From Paenibacillus sp. (GTDB lineage Bacteria > Bacillota > Bacilli > Paenibacillales > NBRC-103111): a DNA stretch of 64,000 nt. Below the pieces are notes generated by a model, which was not told where the DNA came from, made no database searches, and saw nothing but the letters and a program-made list of their open reading frames with translations. The first letter of the stretch is position 1. Each line of letters begins with the position of its first letter. Where the stretch lies: NCBI GenBank assembly GCA_031180825.1, contig JAPSLM010000006.1, forward strand, positions 107,516-171,515, given 5' to 3'. A program made the position numbers and the translations under genes. Shown here piece after piece: positions 21,699-30,602 of this stretch.

Positions 21699-23414
21699 AT
21701 GTTACGCCGTTTTTTCAGCTATTATGCGCCGTACAAGAAGCTGTTCGTGCTCGACTTCTCCTGCGCCGTGCTGGCGGCGCTGCTGGAGCTCTGCTTTCCG
21801 CTGGCGGTGAAGCTGATCGTCGATAAGCTGCTGCCCGGCAAGGATTGGGGGCTCGTCGTCGCGGCGTGCGCCGGTCTTCTGGCGCTGTATTTAGTCAGCA
21901 CGGGATTGCAATATATCGTGACCTATTGGGGCCACCGGCTCGGCATCAACATCGAATTCGACATGCGCCGGCAGCTGTTCGGCCATATCCAGAAGCTGTC
22001 GTTCCGCTTCTTCGACAACAACAAAACGGGCCATCTCATGTCGCGCATGACGAACGATCTGTTCGAAATCGGCGAAATGGCCCACCACGGCCCGGAGGAC
22101 GTGTTTATCGCGATCATGACGCTCTGCGGCGCATTCACGATGATGCTGTTCATCAACTGGAAGCTGGCCTGCCTCACGTTCCTGATCGTCCCGCTGCTCA
22201 TTTGGCTCGTGGTCGTTTGCAATATGAAGCTCGTCAAGGCGTCCAAGCGGATGTTTTCGGATATCGCCGACGTGAACGCGCAGGTGGAGGACAGCGTAAC
22301 CGGCATCCGCGTCGTGCAGACGTTCACGAACGAGGAGCACGAGATGGACAAATTCATGGTGAGCAACAGCAACTTCCGGGAGGCGAAGCTCCGCTCCTAT
22401 AAAATCATCGCGGTCAGCTCGTCCGGCATGTACCTGCTGATGCGGCTGATCTCGCTGTTCGTGCTGATCTGCGGCGCGTGGTTCGTCGTTCAAGGAGAGC
22501 TGTCTTACGGGGATTTTGTCGGCTTTTTGCTGCTGATCAACATTTTCTTCAAGCCGATCGAGAAGATCAACGCGTTCCTGGAAAGCTATCCGAAAGGGAT
22601 CGCCGGATTCAAACGATTTATCGAAATTATGGATACGGAGCCGGACGTCGCCGATGCCCCGGATGCCGTGAAGGTTGACCGGGTACGCGGAGATATCCGC
22701 TTCGAGAAGGTGACGTTCGGATACGAGGATCACGCCAAGGTGCTGAAAAATATCGATCTTTCGATTCAGGCCGGGGAAACCGTCGCCTTCGTCGGACCGT
22801 CCGGCGCGGGCAAAACGACGCTGTGCAGCCTGCTGCCCCGCTTCTACGAAATCGAATCCGGCAGCATCGCCATCGACGGCTTGGACATCCGGAAGATGAA
22901 GCTTTCGTCGCTCCGGCAGCATATCGGCATCGTGCAGCAGGACGTGTTTCTATTCTCCGGCACCCTGCGCGACAATATCGCTTACGGCAAGCTGAACGCG
23001 ACGGACGACGAAATCTGGGACGCCGCCCGCCGGGCGAAGCTGGAGGAGTTCATCCGCTCGCTGCCGCTCGGCCTGCAGACGCCCGTCGGCGAACGCGGCG
23101 TGAAGCTGTCCGGCGGCCAAAAGCAGCGGCTCGCCATCGCGCGGATGTTTCTGAAAAATCCGCCGATCCTGATTCTCGACGAAGCGACTTCGGCGCTCGA
23201 CACCGAGACGGAAGCGGCCATCCAGCAATCGCTCGCCGAGTTGTCCGCCGGCCGCACGACGCTCGTCATCGCCCACCGGCTCGCCACGATCCGCAGCGCC
23301 GACCGGATTGTCGTCGTTACCGGGGAAGGAGTTGCCGAGCAGGGACGCCATGACGAGCTCGTGGCTTCGGGAGGCGTATACAGCCGGCTGCATAAGGCGC
23401 AGTTCGGAGCATAG
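21699..23414 (+). CDS. ABC exporter, fused membrane and ATPase domains
   Basis: 571 residues, a half-transporter that works as a dimer. The N-terminal half has about six membrane helices (LFVLDFSCAVLAALLELCFPLAVKL and so on) of the type-I exporter fold, with coupling-helix sequence FFDNNKTGHLMSRMTNDLFEIGEM. The ATPase half has Walker A GPSGAGKTT, signature LSGGQKQRLAIARM and Walker B ILILDEATSALDTET. The family includes multidrug and lipid exporters; the cargo cannot be told. It is a single-gene unit with its own promoter and terminator, so neighbours give no clue. Confidence 0.92.
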   Translation: MLRRFFSYYAPYKKLFVLDFSCAVLAALLELCFPLAVKLIVDKLLPGKDWGLVVAACAGLLALYLVSTGLQYIVTYWGHRLGINIEFDMRRQLFGHIQKLSFRFFDNNKTGHLMSRMTNDLFEIGEMAHHGPEDVFIAIMTLCGAFTMMLFINWKLACLTFLIVPLLIWLVVVCNMKLVKASKRMFSDIADVNAQVEDSVTGIRVVQTFTNEEHEMDKFMVSNSNFREAKLRSYKIIAVSSSGMYLLMRLISLFVLICGAWFVVQGELSYGDFVGFLLLINIFFKPIEKINAFLESYPKGIAGFKRFIEIMDTEPDVADAPDAVKVDRVRGDIRFEKVTFGYEDHAKVLKNIDLSIQAGETVAFVGPSGAGKTTLCSLLPRFYEIESGSIAIDGLDIRKMKLSSLRQHIGIVQQDVFLFSGTLRDNIAYGKLNATDDEIWDAARRAKLEEFIRSLPLGLQTPVGERGVKLSGGQKQRLAIARMFLKNPPILILDEATSALDTETEAAIQQSLAELSAGRTTLVIAHRLATIRSADRIVVVTGEGVAEQGRHDELVASGGVYSRLHKAQFGA

Positions 23415-23422
23415 GCTGGGAA

Positions 23423-23472
23423 CGAAAAGCACCGTCCGCGTGACGCGCAGACGGTGCTTTTCGTTTTTTTTT
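23423..23472 (+). terminator. terminator of the ABC exporter gene
   Basis: AACGAAAAGCACCGTC pairs with GACGGTGCTTTTCGTT, followed by a long T run. Confidence 0.9.
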
Positions 23473-23525
23473 AAAGAAACAATTAAATGCTTTCGGCTGA
23501 CTTCAGCGAGTCGACGGCTTGACGC

Positions 23526-24548
23526 TTAAGGCAAGCTCGACGCAGACGAATGTTCCGTCTTTTCAACACTCATGACGCTGCCGTTGTACATGTTTCCGAC
23601 TGGATAACGCGTATTGCCGGAGGCGCTGGCGGTCGTACCGCTGGCCGCGTTAACGACATAGGCGGTCGTGTTGTCCAAATAGACTGTATTGTTCGTGAAA
23701 GTTGCGTTTTGTCCCCAACCGGACGCCCGCTGATGAACCTGAAACGCATCCTTGATGTTGCTGTTGCCGTTGCGGTAGCCGGTGTTGTTGCGGATCACGT
23801 CGTTGTTCCCTTTCACATCGATGAAGCTGTCCGCAGCGTTGGCGCCGCTCATGCCGGTTCCGTCGAACGTGTTGTTCTCGACAAGCGTCCCGGTAGAGCC
23901 TTCCTTAATGTCGATATGCTCGGCGGCGACATTCGGTCCTAGGGTGTTGTTCGCAATCGTGTTGTGGTTGGTCGCTGCGTTAAAGGTGCCCCGCTTTCCT
24001 TTGTCGGACCCGACGTAAATCGCTTCTCCGAACTGAGGGTTTACGGTGCCGATATCGTGAAGATACGAATTCCGAATCGTATTGTAGGAGCTGCCGTCCC
24101 GGTAATGCACGCCCTCTTCCCCGATCCGGTACACCTCGGCCCCGTCAATCAGCGTGTAATTGGCATGATCGAGCATAATCCCTTTTTTGGCGTTCGTCAC
24201 TTTCAAATCCTTGATCACCCAATGATCGCCTGTCACGTGCAGCGCATAGCCGCTCCCCGTACCGCCGCCGTTCAGCTCGGCTTTGTTCGACGAACTGGCG
24301 CTTTGCAGTGTAATCTTGCCGGTTGGGGTGCCGTTAGCTGCCGCTACGAAATTGCCGTTGAACGTCACGCCCGCCGCTAAAGTAATCACGTCTCCCGGCG
24401 ACGCGTTAGCGAGGGCATTTTTTAAGCAAACAGCCGTGCTGCAAGTGACGGAGGCGGCCATCGACGAAGCGGGAAAAGAAAGCACCACCGAGCCAAGCAT
24501 CAAAACGGACGATATGCAGGAAAGACGGGAACGCCAACTTTTTTTCAT
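23526..24548 (-). CDS. secreted right-handed beta-helix protein, pectate-lyase-like
   Basis: 340 residues from the ATG at 24548, nine bases after GGAGG. A clear signal peptide (KKSWRSRL, then a hydrophobic core, ending SFPASSMAAS) precedes a parallel beta-helix. It opens ALANASPGDVITLAAGVTFNGNF and carries repeated Asn-rich turns such as NTIRNSYLHDIG, NTIANNTLGPNV and DVIRNNTGYRNGNSN. These features are shared by pectate lyases, alginate/chondroitin lyases and their non-catalytic relatives. I cannot assign catalytic residues, so the polysaccharide is unknown. It is divergent from the sugar-binding lipoprotein gene at 24856, possibly linked to plant-polymer use. Confidence 0.75.
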   Translation of the reverse strand: MKKSWRSRLSCISSVLMLGSVVLSFPASSMAASVTCSTAVCLKNALANASPGDVITLAAGVTFNGNFVAAANGTPTGKITLQSASSSNKAELNGGGTGSGYALHVTGDHWVIKDLKVTNAKKGIMLDHANYTLIDGAEVYRIGEEGVHYRDGSSYNTIRNSYLHDIGTVNPQFGEAIYVGSDKGKRGTFNAATNHNTIANNTLGPNVAAEHIDIKEGSTGTLVENNTFDGTGMSGANAADSFIDVKGNNDVIRNNTGYRNGNSNIKDAFQVHQRASGWGQNATFTNNTVYLDNTTAYVVNAASGTTASASGNTRYPVGNMYNGSVMSVEKTEHSSASSLP

Positions 24549-24855
24549 CACATCTTGCCTCCTGATCTGTTTTTTTGTCAAAGGTTACAAAGTTGACGTT
24601 ATCAAACATCCTTGGCTTATGCTTGTAGAATCCATAGATTGGCTTGAAATTTTTTTGGAGTTTCATCCAGCGGATGCAAAAAAAGCGTTGGCTCTTTAGG
24701 AAATTTTGTGAAATTTCAATGTGTTGTGCAAAGAATTAAACAGTTTTTTAGAAATAGCGGTCCTATTTATATGACCCTTATCCGTTATACGGTTTGGAAG
24801 CAAAAAAATCGAAAAGACGGTCGACGCATCCGTCTTCGGAAAAGGGTGGAGTAAT
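24549..24855. other. divergent intergenic region with leader hairpin before the first binding protein
   Basis: A+T-rich stretch between two divergent genes. The notable element is the hairpin AAGACGG (24814-24820) with CCGTCTT (24830-24836) directly before the ribosome-binding site of the binding-protein gene. I see no other convincing gene. Confidence 0.5.
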
Positions 24856-26265
24856 ATGAAGAGAACTTGTAAAGGTTTAACGGCAGGACTGGCTCTGGCC
24901 GTGCTGCTGACAGGATGCAGTTCCGGCGGGACCGGAGACAAGCCTTCCAAAACGCTCAAGGAGCTTGGTAAAGACGAGAAAGCCAGCATCAAAGTCGTGT
25001 ACTGGGACAAAAATTATTTCTTTCAAAAGTACGGCAACTTGTTCTCAGCGAAATTTCCGAACATTGACGTGCAGGTCGTTTCCCTGCAGGGGATAGTCAG
25101 CGATCCCAACAAGGATACGAACAAGGAGTTCCAAAAGCTTATCGATGACGAAAAGCCGGACGTGCTTATGTTCCAGTCGTCCGATCTGTTTGAGCGATGG
25201 GCGAATGACGGGAAGCTATATCAGCTTGACGATGTCATCCGGCAGGATAAGTTTGACGTGGAAAACATTTTGCCAAGCGTTATCGAACAGATTAAAGCAA
25301 AAGGCAACGGCAATATTTACGGCTTGGCCCCGTCCTTCTACAGTCAGGCTCTGTTCTATAACAAAGGCTTGTTCGAAAAATACGGTGTGCCGCTGCCAAA
25401 AAATAAAATGAGCTGGGACGAGGTGCTGGACCTCGCCAAGCGGTTTCCCAAGGACGGGCAAGGAGACAAACGGATTTACGGATTTGCTCTTTCCCACGCA
25501 TTCGCCGGGAAGAAGCGCCTCAGTGTCGATCTGATGAACAACATTGGGTGGACCAGCGGCTTATCATATGTCGACGGCACTAAAGGAACGGTTACGCTTC
25601 AATCGGAAGGCTGGAGAAATGCGCTTGTTACCGCGACAGAGGCTATGAAATCAGGCGCGGTGTTCACCGGGAATGACAGCATGCCCAGTCCGAATAAAGC
25701 CGTGCTTATGGAAGATGGGCGAAGCCTGTTCACCGCCGGGAGAGCCGCGATGACGCTCGACGGCTCCTATGCCATCCCGAACCTTCCGGAAGATTCGCCT
25801 GTCAATTGGGATATCGTCACCACACCGGTCGATTCCAAAAATCCGGACGTGTCCAATGCCGTAACGCTTTCGGACCTTCTCGCCGTTAACGCCGATTCTT
25901 CCAATCCTAGAGCCGCCTGGGAGCTCGTCAAGTTTATTAACAGCGACGAGATGGCCAAATTGCAAGCCAAATCCGAAGACAGCTCGCTGCTCTCGCGAAC
26001 GGCTTACGTAAAGGAACGGAAAGGCCGCAGTATGGAGCCTTTCTATATGCTGAAAAGCAATGAAGACATGCTCATGAAAGATGGGGATACCATACCGTTC
26101 GGGTTTAATCAACCCTTCAATGAAATGGCCGGTACGGAAATCCTGGCAGTGATCGAAGGCACAAAATCGGTGGACGAAGCGCTCAAAACCATGCAGGAAA
26201 AAGGGCAAGAAATTTATATCAAGGCCAAGCAAGAACATGATGCCAAAAATGCGAAAGAAGGCTAA
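24856..26265 (+). CDS. extracellular solute-binding lipoprotein, sugar type (copy 1)
   Basis: 469 residues. The signal peptide ends in the lipobox LLTGC with lipidated C21, so the mature protein is anchored outside the membrane. The rest is a family-1 sugar-binding fold (WDKNYFFQKYGNLFSAKFPNIDVQVV; GNIYGLAPSFYSQALFYNKGLFEKYGVPLPKNKMSWDEVLDLAKRF). It normally feeds an ABC importer, but no permease or ATPase gene lies nearby. It is closely similar along its whole length to the protein at 28285-29754, a local duplication. A terminator follows at 26309-26352. The ligand is unknown. Confidence 0.9.
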   Translation: MKRTCKGLTAGLALAVLLTGCSSGGTGDKPSKTLKELGKDEKASIKVVYWDKNYFFQKYGNLFSAKFPNIDVQVVSLQGIVSDPNKDTNKEFQKLIDDEKPDVLMFQSSDLFERWANDGKLYQLDDVIRQDKFDVENILPSVIEQIKAKGNGNIYGLAPSFYSQALFYNKGLFEKYGVPLPKNKMSWDEVLDLAKRFPKDGQGDKRIYGFALSHAFAGKKRLSVDLMNNIGWTSGLSYVDGTKGTVTLQSEGWRNALVTATEAMKSGAVFTGNDSMPSPNKAVLMEDGRSLFTAGRAAMTLDGSYAIPNLPEDSPVNWDIVTTPVDSKNPDVSNAVTLSDLLAVNADSSNPRAAWELVKFINSDEMAKLQAKSEDSSLLSRTAYVKERKGRSMEPFYMLKSNEDMLMKDGDTIPFGFNQPFNEMAGTEILAVIEGTKSVDEALKTMQEKGQEIYIKAKQEHDAKNAKEG

Positions 26266-26308
26266 GCAGCGAGCCTATAGAACCAGCTATAAACCGAAGG
26301 CATCCCAA

Positions 26309-26352
26309 GGCGGCGGGGTCACGGACATTTCCGGACTCCGCCGCCCTTTTTA
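26309..26352 (+). terminator. terminator after binding protein copy 1
   Basis: GGCGGCGGGGTC pairs with GACTCCGCCGCC (with bulge), then CTTTTT. Confidence 0.8.
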
Positions 26353-26358
26353 CAGAGG

Positions 26359-27885
26359 TTAAGGTTGAATAAGCTGCTTGCCGGAGATAAGATAAATCCA
26401 CTTTCCGTCAGGACTGCTTCCCGCCACGGAGGCGCCGCTCCAAACGCCGGAGGCGAGCTTACGCTCCGAACGTTTATCCGCGTCAAATACAATGAGATCC
26501 CGATTATATGCCGAGTCCTTGGGAGCGTCCGGGTTCTCTTGCATTCTGAGGAGCAGATGCGTTCCGCTAATCCATTCTCCGTCCCCCCGGGTATCCTCCG
26601 AGATTCGGACGGCGCCTTTATAAATTCCGGCGTTGTAATAAAACTGATACGCTCCGTCCGTTGTTTGTGTAAAGCCGCCCCAATAATCCCTGGGCAGAGG
26701 GAGATTTAATGGCCCAAGCTTCCCCGTCTTCCAAGTATAAACGTACCGCTTTTCATGACCGGTGTCCACATCCATACTGACGTACACGCGCTCCCCGTCG
26801 TCCTCGAAATCGACCGGCCATCTGCCCGCATGCGTCTGATTGAAAGGCACACTGCCGACCAAAGCCTTGGACAACCGCTGCTCCTTGCCGGACTTCAGAT
26901 CGAGGACAAGCAGATCGAGATCCCGCTCCTGCTCTCTTACCCCAACTGCCATAATCAGCCGGGTACGGTCTTTGCTGAAGTTCGCTCCATGCACATAATC
27001 GTTCAATCGGACCGCAACGGCCGTCTCGCTCGCCGGAATCTCTATCCCCTGCTCCGGCTGTTCGTAAAAGAAGCCCCGGCGGTCGGCGACGAAGTTCCCG
27101 CTTCCCATATAACGGGTCATCAATTTATTGGGATACGGAATAAACTTTTTGTCTTGCACGTCGTACACCGTATAGATGCCTTCAAAGGGAGCGTCACATT
27201 GACAATAATGAGTCGTACGGCTGAGCAGCAGAAACTTTCCCGATTCGTCCAGCATTTCGATTCCGTAAGGCTGATCGAACGAAGTGAGCGGCTCCGAGCT
27301 TTTGCCGTCTACGGACATTTTCCACAATTGATTCGGCCGCTCGACCACGCCTTTGAACGAAGGCGTTTCGCCAAGCGTCCTTCCGCTCTTCGTTTTCGCT
27401 CCCGAAACGCTCAGCTGATAAGAATGAAATGCTGGCTCGGGCAGTGTAATTTCCCCAACCGTCAAGTCCAGCTTCCGATCGGTGACCCACCGGAAATCGA
27501 AGGAAGGCACGATCCCGTCCCCGAAGGCTCCTTCCTTCTCCGTATACTGCTTGGCTTGCTCCAGCAAGGCGGCTTCCACCGAAGCCCGATCCACCGCTTC
27601 GCAGAATTCCAGCGTGAATTGCTGCTTCGTCGGAGCAACAAGCGTCGCGACAGGAGCCTGCAGCCGGGGTTCATCCTTCAGCCGGATTCGTACTTCATCC
27701 TTCATCGTTTGGTTGCCTAAGGATTGCGGATCGTTCAATGCAGGGGAAAGCGTCTCTGTGGAGGTTTTCGGACCTCCTTGGATGGCGGTCGGATGCTCGA
27801 CGGGGCCTTCTTCCGAGCATCCGGCTATCGAGAGAGTGACGGCAAGTGCCACGGCGGACGACCCTATCAGGAAATATCGTTTCAG
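26359..27885 (-). CDS. beta-propeller-like lipoprotein, unknown function, probable CTG start
   Basis: About 508 residues if translation begins at a CTG at 27885. Starting at the first ATG/GTG (GTG 27852) would cut into the signal peptide. From the CTG the frame reads (M)KRYFLIGSSAVALAVTLSIAGC, a complete lipoprotein signal, with an AAAGGGGGG site seven bases before it. The mature part has an N-terminal alpha/beta region (FTLEFCEAVDRASVEAALLEQ) resembling Ig-like Big_5 segments, then blades typical of TolB/WD-like propellers (QLWKMSVDGKSSEPLTSFDQPYGIEML; LVLDLKSGKEQRLSKALVG; VAGSSPDGKWIYLISG). It lies on the opposite strand between the two duplicated binding proteins. No specific role is recognised. 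Confidence 0.7.
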   Translation of the reverse strand: MKRYFLIGSSAVALAVTLSIAGCSEEGPVEHPTAIQGGPKTSTETLSPALNDPQSLGNQTMKDEVRIRLKDEPRLQAPVATLVAPTKQQFTLEFCEAVDRASVEAALLEQAKQYTEKEGAFGDGIVPSFDFRWVTDRKLDLTVGEITLPEPAFHSYQLSVSGAKTKSGRTLGETPSFKGVVERPNQLWKMSVDGKSSEPLTSFDQPYGIEMLDESGKFLLLSRTTHYCQCDAPFEGIYTVYDVQDKKFIPYPNKLMTRYMGSGNFVADRRGFFYEQPEQGIEIPASETAVAVRLNDYVHGANFSKDRTRLIMAVGVREQERDLDLLVLDLKSGKEQRLSKALVGSVPFNQTHAGRWPVDFEDDGERVYVSMDVDTGHEKRYVYTWKTGKLGPLNLPLPRDYWGGFTQTTDGAYQFYYNAGIYKGAVRISEDTRGDGEWISGTHLLLRMQENPDAPKDSAYNRDLIVFDADKRSERKLASGVWSGASVAGSSPDGKWIYLISGKQLIQP

Positions 27886-28284
27886 CGAAATCCCCCCCTT
27901 TGGAGTGCGCTTCTAAACGATATTGACGCTGTGCTCTGCCAAATGTTGCATGCTGCCAAGCAGGATACCGAGTTTCAAGGCTGCCACTTGAAAAAGGACG
28001 ATGTCCTGGTTCTCTAACTTGCTTCGGCCAACCGTCTGAGCAATATCCATCTGGCGCAAGGCGCCTCACTTGCCCCGATTCCGAACGCTTTCGTTTTCGG
28101 ACTCCATGCGCTCCTGATCATATTCGACCCCGAAATTGGATTGTAAAGAAATCATAAAGAAAAATTTAGAAAAAAAATGAATTCTTTTTCGCCTTTCGTC
28201 CGTCTATAGTATTGGGTGAAGAAATAATTGGAAAAGGCAGCCCGGCAAGGTAAGATGCTGTCTTTCGGAAAAGGTGGGGAAGCA
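27886..28284. other. intergenic region with possible decayed gene end and second leader hairpin
   Basis: About 400 bases without an intact gene. On the plus strand an open stretch ending at 28017 reads DIDAVLCQMLHAAKQDTEF...LKKDDVLVL, which looks like the tail of a lost gene but is not recognised. Nearer copy 2, a possible promoter (TTCTTT, 17 bases, TATAGT at about 28204-28209) is followed by a leader hairpin: AAGGCAGC (28234-28241) with GCTGTCTT (28257-28264). Confidence 0.4.
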
Positions 28285-29754
28285 ATGAAACGAAGTCGTA
28301 TTGGGCTCACGGCCGGACTGGCTGTAGCCGTGCTGATTGCAGGTTGTAATTCCGGGGGAGACAAGCCTTCCAAGACGCTTAAGGAGCTAGGCAAAGACGA
28401 GAAAGCGAGCATCAAGGTTGTATTCTGGGACAAAGGTTACTTCTTCCAACAGTACGGCAACTTGTTCTCGGCGAAATTTCCGAATATTGACGTGCAGGTC
28501 GTCTCCATGCAAGGGTTCTACGGCAGCGGCAAGGATCCGGACGAGGAATTCCAGAAGCTTGTCGACGAGGAGAAGCCGGATGTGCTGCTGTTCAACTCGC
28601 AGGATATGTTCGAGAAATGGGCCAATGACGGTAAGCTGTACCAGCTCGACGACGTCATCCGTCAGGATAAATTCGACATCGAAAACATTTTGCCAAGCGT
28701 CGTAGAGCAAATTAAAGCGAAAGGCAACGGCAATATATACGGGCTGACTCCTTCCTTCTACAGTCAGGCGCTATTTTATAATAAAGATTTATTCGAGAAG
28801 CACGGTGTCCCGCTGCCGAAAAACAAGATGAGCTGGAACGAAGTGCTCGACCTCGCCAAACGGTTCCCGAAGGACGGACAAGGCGATAACCGGATCTATG
28901 GTTATGCCCCGAACGCATCCTATGCATTCGGAGAGAGGAAGGATATTGCTTTCCAATTTATGAACGGGATCGCATCGACAAACGGATTATCCTTCGTCGA
29001 CCCGGACAAAGAAGCGGTCACGATTCAATCGGACGGCTGGAAAGAAGCGCTTCTAACGACAGTGGAAGCTTTTAAATCGGGTGCAGTGTTTGGCGGCAGC
29101 GATGAAAAATTCGATCCGAACAAACCGGTGACGATGGAGGAAATGGCCAAGAAAGATCTGTTCGCCACCGGAAGAGTCGCCATGACGGTTGAAGGGAATT
29201 ATATGATTACCAGCCTCCAGCGCGCCAAGGAAACGCTGAAGGACATAACGCCGGTCAATTGGGATATCGTTACCGTACCGGTCGATCCGAAAAATCCGGA
29301 AGTTTCGAACTCCGTCTCCCTTTCCGGGCTGTTCGCCGTCAATGCCAACTCGTCCAACCCGAGAGCGGCTTGGGAGCTCGTCAAGTATATCAACAGCGAT
29401 GAAATGGCCCGATTGCAGTCCAAATCCGAAGACGGGGCGCTGCTTTCCCGAACGGCTTACGTTAAAGAACGCGACGGCCGCAGCCTGGAGCCGTTCTATA
29501 TGCTGAAGATGAATGAGAGCAACCTGTACAAAAACTACAGCAAAATCCCGTTTCAATTTTTTTATCAACCGTTCAACGAGTTGGCCACTGCCGAGGTCCA
29601 ATCCGTCATCGAAGGCAAGAAATCGGTGGACGACGCGCTCAAGACGATGCAGGAAAAAGGCCAGGAAATTTATATTAAAGCCAAGCAGGAACAGGATGCG
29701 AAGAATGCGAAGGAAGGCAAAGATCAAAAGCCTGCCGAATCGGCTGCAAACTAA
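28285..29754 (+). CDS. extracellular solute-binding lipoprotein, sugar type (copy 2)
   Basis: 489 residues from the ATG at 28285, preceded by GGTGGGGAAGC; the frame is open to 28228 without a ribosome site. The lipobox is LIAGC with lipidated C21. The fold is as in copy 1 (24856-26265), with nearly the same opening after the lipobox (KPSKTLKELGKDEKASIKVV) and the same C-terminal repeat-like KTMQEKGQEIYIKAKQE. Copy 2 has short insertions, such as around NASYAFGERKD and FDPNKPVTMEEMAKKD, and a longer tail. Like copy 1 it lacks a neighbouring permease, so it must borrow one or act as a sensor. Confidence 0.9.
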   Translation: MKRSRIGLTAGLAVAVLIAGCNSGGDKPSKTLKELGKDEKASIKVVFWDKGYFFQQYGNLFSAKFPNIDVQVVSMQGFYGSGKDPDEEFQKLVDEEKPDVLLFNSQDMFEKWANDGKLYQLDDVIRQDKFDIENILPSVVEQIKAKGNGNIYGLTPSFYSQALFYNKDLFEKHGVPLPKNKMSWNEVLDLAKRFPKDGQGDNRIYGYAPNASYAFGERKDIAFQFMNGIASTNGLSFVDPDKEAVTIQSDGWKEALLTTVEAFKSGAVFGGSDEKFDPNKPVTMEEMAKKDLFATGRVAMTVEGNYMITSLQRAKETLKDITPVNWDIVTVPVDPKNPEVSNSVSLSGLFAVNANSSNPRAAWELVKYINSDEMARLQSKSEDGALLSRTAYVKERDGRSLEPFYMLKMNESNLYKNYSKIPFQFFYQPFNELATAEVQSVIEGKKSVDDALKTMQEKGQEIYIKAKQEQDAKNAKEGKDQKPAESAAN

Positions 29755-29769
29755 AGCTTAAGCAAAACA

Positions 29770-29814
29770 GCGGCGTCTGGGGAATTGCTAAGCCCCGGAC
29801 GCCGCCGTTCTTTC
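29770..29814 (+). terminator. terminator after binding protein copy 2
   Basis: GCGGCGTCTGGGG pairs with CCCCGGACGCCGC. The T-rich tail is weak (GTTCTTTC). It may also serve the convergent dedA remnant. Confidence 0.6.
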
Positions 29815-29837
29815 ACTTTATTCGCAGAGCAAGCGAA

Positions 29838-30465
29838 TCATTTCTGCAGCCCCTCGGATCTCGCGCGCAGCCACTGGAGCAGCAGCGCTTTATTCTTCCT
29901 CGCGAGCACCGCCAGCCCCGCAAGCAGAGCAAGCACGACGATCGCCCCGAAGGAGTATTGGGTAATCAGATGCAGCAGCTGCTCGATCTTCGCTCCAAAT
30001 ATATGGCCGATCGTCACATAAGTCATGACCCACAGAATCCCGCCGATCCCGTTGTAGAGCAGAAGCGTGCCGAGGCGAACCTTGAGAATCCCGGCAACGT
30101 AGCCCGTAAAGTGGCGCAAACCGGGGACGAAATAACTGACCAGAATGAGCTTATCTCCGTATTTTCCGAACCATTCCGTCATACGGCGGAGATTCCGGCT
30201 TGAGAAAAAAGTATTTGCCGTACTTTTCAAAAAACGGGGTGCCGAGCCGTCGGCCCAGCATATAGGTTATGAACGTGCCGGTAATCGCCCCGAGATAGGA
30301 CACCAGAATAATCGAGGTCAATTGAAACGTGCCCAAGACAGCCATGTGACCCGCTATGGCCATCGCCAATTCCCCCGGAAACGGCAGCGCCAGCGATTCG
30401 GCGAACAACCCGAAAAATAAGACGAAGTAGCCGTACTGTCCAAACATTTGACTAATCCATTCCAT
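29838..30465 (-). pseudogene. DedA-family membrane protein gene, broken by a frameshift
   Basis: The ATG at 30465 follows AAGGAG and opens a normal DedA protein (EWISQMFGQYGYFVLFFGLFAESLALPFPGEL...GRRLGTPFFEKYGKYFFLKPE). At about 30192 the frame breaks and the remainder continues in another frame (LRRMTEWFGKYGDKLILVSYFVPGLRHFTGYVAG...). Removing one T there restores a single frame, ...KPE-LRRMTEW..., of about 208 residues, the usual DedA length, including the conserved R-F/H-G motif of the second half. DedA proteins are polytopic and include undecaprenyl-phosphate flippases. Either the gene is dead or the base is an assembly/sequencing error; the otherwise intact sequence makes the latter quite possible. 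Confidence 0.85.
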
Positions 30466-30602
30466 GATCAGGCTCCTTATCGACAAAATTCCGTCTGTTT
30501 CAGCTATTCCCAGTATAGCTGGAGGACAGACCGTCAATAACGGCCTTAAGATTAGTTTTGGAACTGGCCATTGGTCTCGGTCAATCTGCGACTAAAAGAC
30601 AG

